From Gonocerus acuteangulatus (Eukaryota > Arthropoda > Insecta > Hemiptera > Coreidae), in the NCBI GenBank assembly GCA_946811695.1, contig OX328125.1, positions 46,536,345 through 46,600,344 of the forward strand: a stretch of 64,000 nucleotides of DNA, written 5' to 3'. Positions 59,097 to 64,000 of the stretch are shown one piece after another. The translations under genes were made by a program, and so were the position numbers. How positions within the stretch are numbered: the stretch's first letter is position 1; each line of letters opens with the position of its first letter. A model generated the notes under the pieces. The model had not been told where the DNA came from, searched no databases, and was given only the letters and a program-made list of their open reading frames with translations.

Positions 59097-60361
59097 GTAT
59101 ATATTTACATATATGCTTGTCTGTTCGCTCTCTAGCAAGCTCAATAATGGTCCGATTTTGATGAAATTTGGTACAAAAATCTGTCGTCTAATTTGAAAGG
59201 TCAAGTTCGTTAACCCGCGGAATCCGCCCACTGGAAACAAAATCGTAGCGCTTACGTTTTTGAGTTCACATGCTCGCAGGTACTTGTTTTATAGGTTTCT
59301 TAACATAAAAAAAGTCCGTCACGCAGGAGCTGCATAACTAAGCACTTTCCTCAGAATTTGGGTAGTGTAGATTGCTTTCCAGAACAATTTGCTTAAAATA
59401 TCCTACATAAATAAAATAAAAACATGAATAGTTCTCTTTTAAATTTGTAATGAGTAACTGATCAATTAATAATTTGCTTCCAGAGTTATGTTTACACATG
59501 GTACCTATTACACTACGTAATAAATACAAAAAACCTCATATTATCGTATTTTGATCTAACGCAGGAACAGGATACAGTCACTCTAGTGGTAGAAAGCGCT
59601 CCTTGCGGCGGCTTTGTGAACCTACGTCTGACGGGCTTTTCTATTGAAATATATTACAAATTAAACCCCCGCTTTCCGATAGACCGATTCAGCTCATTTT
59701 TACAACACTTCTTTCTCATGAGTTACCCACGACGTATACCGCGTTTCGTTACAATACCGCAGAAATTACGACCGGTATGAGTATATTAAGAATTTGGGTC
59801 CGGAGTAAACCCCCCCTTCTAATGAACCGATTTAGTTTATTTTTACAGCACATATTTACCTGTAGATTACCACTACGAATACCGATTTTCGTCGAAATAT
59901 ACCAAAAATCACGGCTGGTAGTGGCGAATTGGTATTGTGGGTCCGGAGTAAACCCCTTCTCCTAATGAACCGATTTAGTTTATTTTTACAACAGTTATTT
60001 ACTTGTGGATTACCACTACGAATACCGAGTTTCATCGAAATATACCAAAAATCACGGCTGGTAGTGGCGAATTGGTATTGTGGGTCCGGAGTAAACCCCC
60101 CCTTCTAATGAACCGATTTAGTTCATTTTTATATCTCACTTTTTTCTCTATATTACCACTACGAATACCAAGTTTCGTTGAAATATAACAAATATTACGG
60201 CTGACATAGTCAAATTAGTGTTTTGGGTTCGGGGTAAACCCCCCCTTCCGGTGGACCGACTTTGGTGGTTAACGAACTCGTTCAATCGTTTGCTAATTGA
60301 ATGCTATATACCAAGTTTCGTGACGAAAAAACAAAAACTCTGGCCGCTATCGTTTTAACAG

Positions 60362-60424
<63 letters not shown>

Positions 60425-61586
60425 TAGATGGAACGGCATTTCTCTCCAGCGGTGGTCCTGCTCCTCACTTATCAAGCATATATATATATATATATAAATT
60501 TTAACGGGGGTCATTTTCGGTGTCTACTAAGTAGGATCGATAAAGATTTGAAGAAATTTTTCAAAAATTCCGTCATGAGTCCAACGTCAATAGCTACTTT
60601 CCTTCGGAGGAAAGTGTTAAAAACGAATGAAACCCTTTCGAAGGCGACATCTTTAGCCGTTTCTGAGATAAGTGGAATCAATGGTTTTGTAAGTCATTTT
60701 TTTTTTGTGAGTACTTAGAATCGCAGGATTCAATTGAAATATTTTCTACATCTTGGAAATTAGTCCCAACTAAGATGTTTAAATTTTGGTTATATTTGGA
60801 TATAAGGAAGTATGCGAAAAAATTTTTTTTATTAATAGACATGAAAAGTTTTCGAATCTCCATACATATTTCGTAAATATCTCGATAACGGTTAAGAAAT
60901 CGTTGTAAGTGGAAGGTGACCATTCGAATGCTTACTAAATTCTCTACAAAAAAAGGTTCTGAAGCAATATTCGATGGAGCAACGTCAATGAGAGATATAA
61001 GCGCTTAAAACTTAAAAAGTGTTTGTTTTGTTGTTTTAAAATGGGTTTTCTCTTTCTTTATCTCACTTTTTAATTGGTTGTTTCTAGTTTTAAATTGCAT
61101 TTATCAGTAAAATTAGTATTGTAGTAAAATAAGCTAAGAAACGGTGAAAGGTATTGGTAATAAGTTTGGAGTGGCTGTGGTAATCAAGATGGGTGTGGCC
61201 AATCATGATGACGTATGCATAATTTGTTTTGATTTCTCTTATCTATATAATCTTCCTCATAGCCTCATAGCCATAGAAGTTATCGTTATTTCTTATTTTA
61301 TAGAAAGATTTAACCCATGACCGACTGGAATTTTATTCGCCAGTAAAACAAGATACTTAAAATTACAACGAATTTTTGGTTTTCTAGAATAGAGCCTTCT
61401 CAGCAGTAGTCGAAGAGTAAGTACGTTTTCAGTGCATTATTGTATTGACTTACACAGATTAAGAATTATCCGCTTCTGTGTAAGTTGGCTACTGTCAGTT
61501 TCCTGAGATTTGTGATGCTAATTTATTCCATTTCTTCGAGATGTACGTAACCGCGCTAAGATGACGCAAATCCTGCGAGTCGGACT
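58921..61586 (+). mobile_element. DINE-1/Helentron-like family A copy, most complete, nested
   Basis: 5' end TTTTAGCGCGGTACCTCC-ATAGGG hairpin; block with CGCAATCCGGAAGTGC; (TA)n 59051-59095; core to about 59311; then an inserted family B element; core resumes at 60618 (AAAACGAATGAAACC) and runs to the subterminal AACCGCGCTAAGATGACGC (61551-61570) and hairpin CGCAAATCCTGCG, ending GGACTTTT. AGCGCGGTT at the start and AACCGCGCT near the end are the asymmetric inverted repeats. Insertion was at a T-run inside the Helitron monomer with no clear target duplication, as expected for Helentron-type T|T insertion. Net length about 1.36 kb. Confidence 0.72.
59312..60617 (-). mobile_element. DINE-1/Helentron-like family B copy 3, nested in family A
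   Basis: Reverse of 44199-45320: it begins AGTCCGTCACGCAGGAGCTG (3' hairpin end) and ends TTTCCTTCGGAGGAAAGTG (5' hairpin). Core GGGGGGTTTAC-type blocks lie at 59650-60260 and the (TA)n tract at 60367-60421 with a further run at 60478-60496. Its insertion split family A at a short A-run. Confidence 0.75.
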
Positions 61587-62109
61587 TTTTGACTTAGCCT
61601 ACGACACTCCTCAGATTAAGATCTACATGTGTACCGAGTTTAGTAAAAATCAGACGAACGGTGTGGATTTGTATAAGGGACAAACATACACACAGACAGC
61701 TGTTAGACGTTTTTGACTTAGCCTACGACGGTCCTCAGATTAAGATCCACATGTGTACCGAGTTTAGTCAAAATCGGACGAACGGTGTGGATTTGTATGA
61801 GGGACAAACATACAGACAGACAGCTGGTAGACGTTTTTGACTTAGCCTACGGCACTCCTCAGATTAAGATCCACATGTGTACCGAGTTTAGTCAAAATCG
61901 GACGAACGGTGTGGATTTGTATAAGGGACGAACATACAGACAGACTGCTGGTAAATTTTTTGACCAAGCCTAGGAGATTTCTCGTATCAAGACCTACCAT
62001 TATTCCAAGTTTGGTCAAAATAGGTCAAACGGTGTGGATTTGTATGAGGAACAAACAAACAAACAGAAAAACAGACAGACAGGTGATTTTTATATATATA
62101 GATTAGTGA

Positions 62110-62715
62110 GTCCATGATAGAATGATTCATCGCTGAAAAAAATAAATATTAATAATAAATAAATAATCCTTAAAAGAGAAGATTTCCTATAGTAGCTCAA
62201 AAGAGCGTATTTCCTTATACGATAGAACAATTTCCTTCAGTTGCTTTACAGATAAATAAAATATACTAGAAATACAGGAACCATTTTAACATGTCGGGTT
62301 TACCTTAAATCTCAGTCTTTTACCATAAGTTAGACCTGTAGGAGGCAATACCAGCTTCCAGCCTAGAGACATAAAGTTTAGATAATGAAAATATATTTAT
62401 TAAATCACTTTACGAAACTCAGGATTACAGAAACAGACAGTGAATTAATTTCTGAAAGCTTAAACTTTAATTAAAAAAATAATTGAACAGGCTGAAGGTT
62501 TGAGGCCATTTCCTTTGATCTCTTTGGAGTTTCCTTAATAAAATTGGGTACAACTCTTATATGTCAATTTAAGGCATGCCATGGATCCAGAACAACAGGC
62601 TGACTGTTTAGCGGACTGCGCTGTCTGCGGAGTTATATAAGGCTCTAGCTCAGGTATCACAACTAGGGTGTAAATTTATCAGAACATTATTAATGTATTA
62701 TACAGAACGGCATAG
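62110..62715. other. Unassigned stretch
   Basis: No gene or element supported. Confidence 0.35.
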
Positions 62716-62914
62716 ATATAAGACTAGGTTCACACGCTCACGCAATTTGTGTAAACTGGTTTGCGAAACCAATTTTTTTGCAAATAAACTGAGTGAAACC
62801 AAGGAACCTGTCTAGATTTGTTCACCGGTTCCGTGCAACAAGCACAATGGATTCGTCTTTCTGGAGTGAACTTTTGTGATAAGTTAAAAGTTGAAAAAAA
62901 GTAGAAGAGAAGAT

Positions 62915-63205
62915 CATGGAAGAAGAACTGTTTGAAAACAAAACTACCAAATGATTCGTGAAATAAGTTTGGATGAAGGACCTTTTCCACAACTTTACCA
63001 GAATGTCAAGAGCTAACTTTGATAAAAATTCCGTTATTGATCGCGCCAAGAATTACAAAATCAGACTCTTTTCCGTGATGCAATTCGTCCTGAAATGAAA
63101 TTAGCCATCACGCTTAGATTCCTAGCAATGGGAGACTCATTCATGTCCCTCATGTATTTATTTCATTTTTCTAAGCAGTCCTTGTCAAAATTAATGCATC
63201 CATAG
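62915..63205 (+). pseudogene. Harbinger transposase N-terminal fragment
   Basis: Pieces in successive frames read NYQMIREISLDE, then LFHNFTRMSRANFDK, then PLLIAPRITKSDS, then RDAIRPEMKLAITLRFLAMG, then DSFMSLMYLFHFSKQSLSKL and a stop at about 63204. This is the conserved N-terminal half of HARBI1-like (DDE_Tnp_4) transposases: Y-x-x-L/I-x-E-L, F-R-M, I-R-x-E-x-x-L-A-I-T-L-R-F-L-A-x-G-D-S-F. At least two frameshifts and a stop are present, and the catalytic DDE half is missing or in the gap. Confidence 0.75.
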
Positions 63206-63350
63206 TGTGCAGTAAACTCAGTAGTACACGAGATGATGAACAAAGAGCAGATTTTACACCAGCCAAACTTTATGGTTTGGGCAAGTCAAATCGTTGTTTT
63301 CACACGCTACAATTTGCTTGTGCTAACTGGCCTGTGTCAGCAAATTTGAA

Positions 63351-63550
63351 NNNNNNNNNNNNNNNNNNNNNNNNNNNNNNNNNNNNNNNNNNNNNNNNNN
63401 NNNNNNNNNNNNNNNNNNNNNNNNNNNNNNNNNNNNNNNNNNNNNNNNNNNNNNNNNNNNNNNNNNNNNNNNNNNNNNNNNNNNNNNNNNNNNNNNNNNN
63501 NNNNNNNNNNNNNNNNNNNNNNNNNNNNNNNNNNNNNNNNNNNNNNNNNN
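63351..63550. other. Assembly gap, 200 N
   Basis: Exactly 200 unknown bases. The sequence just before (CAGCAAATTTGAA) recurs just after (CGACAGCAAATTTGAAATAA). Open frames crossing it are artefacts. Confidence 0.98.
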
Positions 63551-63599
63551 CGACAGCAAATTTGAAATAATTGCTTGAGCCTGTGGACCCGCCTTAATT

Positions 63600-64000
63600 T
63601 TCGAATAGTAAAACACAGTTGTTTAAGGAAAATGTTCATATAATTTTCTTAAAATAGGCGGGAAATAATATTGTGTGTCTGAAAGAAAGCAATTAGAACG
63701 TGGCTGTAGGAGATAAGGTTTAATTGCTTGCTCTTTATCTTCCCTCTTAGGGTGGCATCTTCGTATTTGGAGCGGGCTTACGATGCAAGGTGGAGCGCAG
63801 GAAAACTTGAATAGTTGGAGGATCTTTTCGAACAAGCTACACATCATAAAAATTTAAACTTTAAAGCATAAATAATACCATGATACCGTTCGGAATTATT
63901 GCACGGAGAGTGAGAGGAATGAGGGTCGGAAAGAGGAACAGGTTGAGAAAGAGAGTTTGGAGAGGGGAAGGAATATGAGTCTGGTTCTCCCTATACATTA
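63600..64000. other. Unassigned right edge
   Basis: No gene or element supported. It becomes purine-rich (GAGAG words) after 63895. Confidence 0.35.

Larger units (their letters stand above)
57882..62102 (-). mobile_element. Non-autonomous Helitron, split by nested insertions
   Basis: The minus-strand start TCTATATATATAAAAATCAC (62102) and end GGGTAACAGCTAG (57882), with A before and T after, match the copy at 13269-14163. The body is about 12 diverged ~120-bp monomers (CGAGTTTAGTCAAAATCGG type). The array is interrupted between 58920 and 61587 inside a GACGTTTTTGACTTAGCC segment; left and right parts join there. Net Helitron length is about 1.56 kb. Confidence 0.75.
62722..63594 (+). mobile_element. 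PIF/Harbinger element, broken, spans assembly gap
   Basis: The outer ends are GACTAGGTTCACACGCTCACGC (62722) and (inverted) AGGCGGGTCCACAGGCTCAAGC (ending 63594). They match at 14 of 22 positions and are flanked by TAA on both sides (62719-62721 and 63595-63597), the 3-bp TWA duplication of PIF/Harbinger. A further direct copy of the end motif (TTTTCACACGCTACAATTTG) lies at about 63297, just before the gap. Length is nominal because of 200 unknown bases. Confidence 0.65.

Overview
This window looks like repeat-dominated nuclear DNA from an invertebrate, most likely an arthropod. It is AT-rich with many long (TA)n tracts. It carries tRNA-derived SINEs, an RTE-type LINE, I/R1-like LINE relics, GIY-YIG Penelope-like elements, canonical Helitrons, DINE-1/Helentron-like elements, mariner, and hAT-, Harbinger- and piggyBac-like DNA elements. 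I found no convincing host protein-coding gene, no rRNA and no functional tRNA. The organism call is inference from repeat content; a hemipteran would fit, but I cannot fix the order.

Layout. 1-5 kb: MITEs (hAT-like 994-1112, piggyBac-like 2526-2743) and a DINE-1-like copy (family A, 3769-4960). 5.1-6.9 kb: a SINE head and a decayed minus-strand Penelope-like element with a hammerhead-like motif, itself split by a LINE 3' fragment with a 12-bp target duplication. 7.7-8.34 kb: a decayed coding relic. 8.4-11.7 kb: the only intact coding sequence, an RTE-like retrotransposon with one open 986-codon ORF, flanked by 12-bp direct repeats and abutting a near-perfect 60-bp minisatellite. 12-14.2 kb: family A and a Helitron with 124/248-bp internal repeats. 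15.0-18.0 kb: a hAT-like element with an 8-bp duplication and a 5'-truncated I-like LINE with a 12-bp duplication. 18-32 kb: SINEs, LINE scraps, Helitrons and a Harbinger-like inverted-repeat element containing other repeats.

32-40 kb: mostly unrecognised DNA, with a 51-bp minisatellite, two SINE-related patches and an inverted repeat that runs into a 21-copy 48-bp array. 41-48 kb: a Penelope fragment with 52-bp inverted ends and a second hammerhead-like motif, family A, a short Helitron, two direct copies of family B, and a long-TIR MITE. 49.7-50.6 kb: an internally deleted mariner. 51-56 kb: a family A piece, twin hairpins, a 386-bp TA-flanked MITE and a 45-bp-arm inverted repeat. 57.9-62.1 kb: a three-level nest, with family B inside family A inside a Helitron. 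62.7-63.6 kb: a broken PIF/Harbinger element across a 200-N assembly gap.

The elements do not form a pathway. The main result is structural: families A and B share one architecture (terminal inverted repeat, short block, (TA)n tract, core, subterminal repeat, 3' hairpin). Several nests give relative insertion ages. The two Penelope copies preserve a ribozyme-like core.
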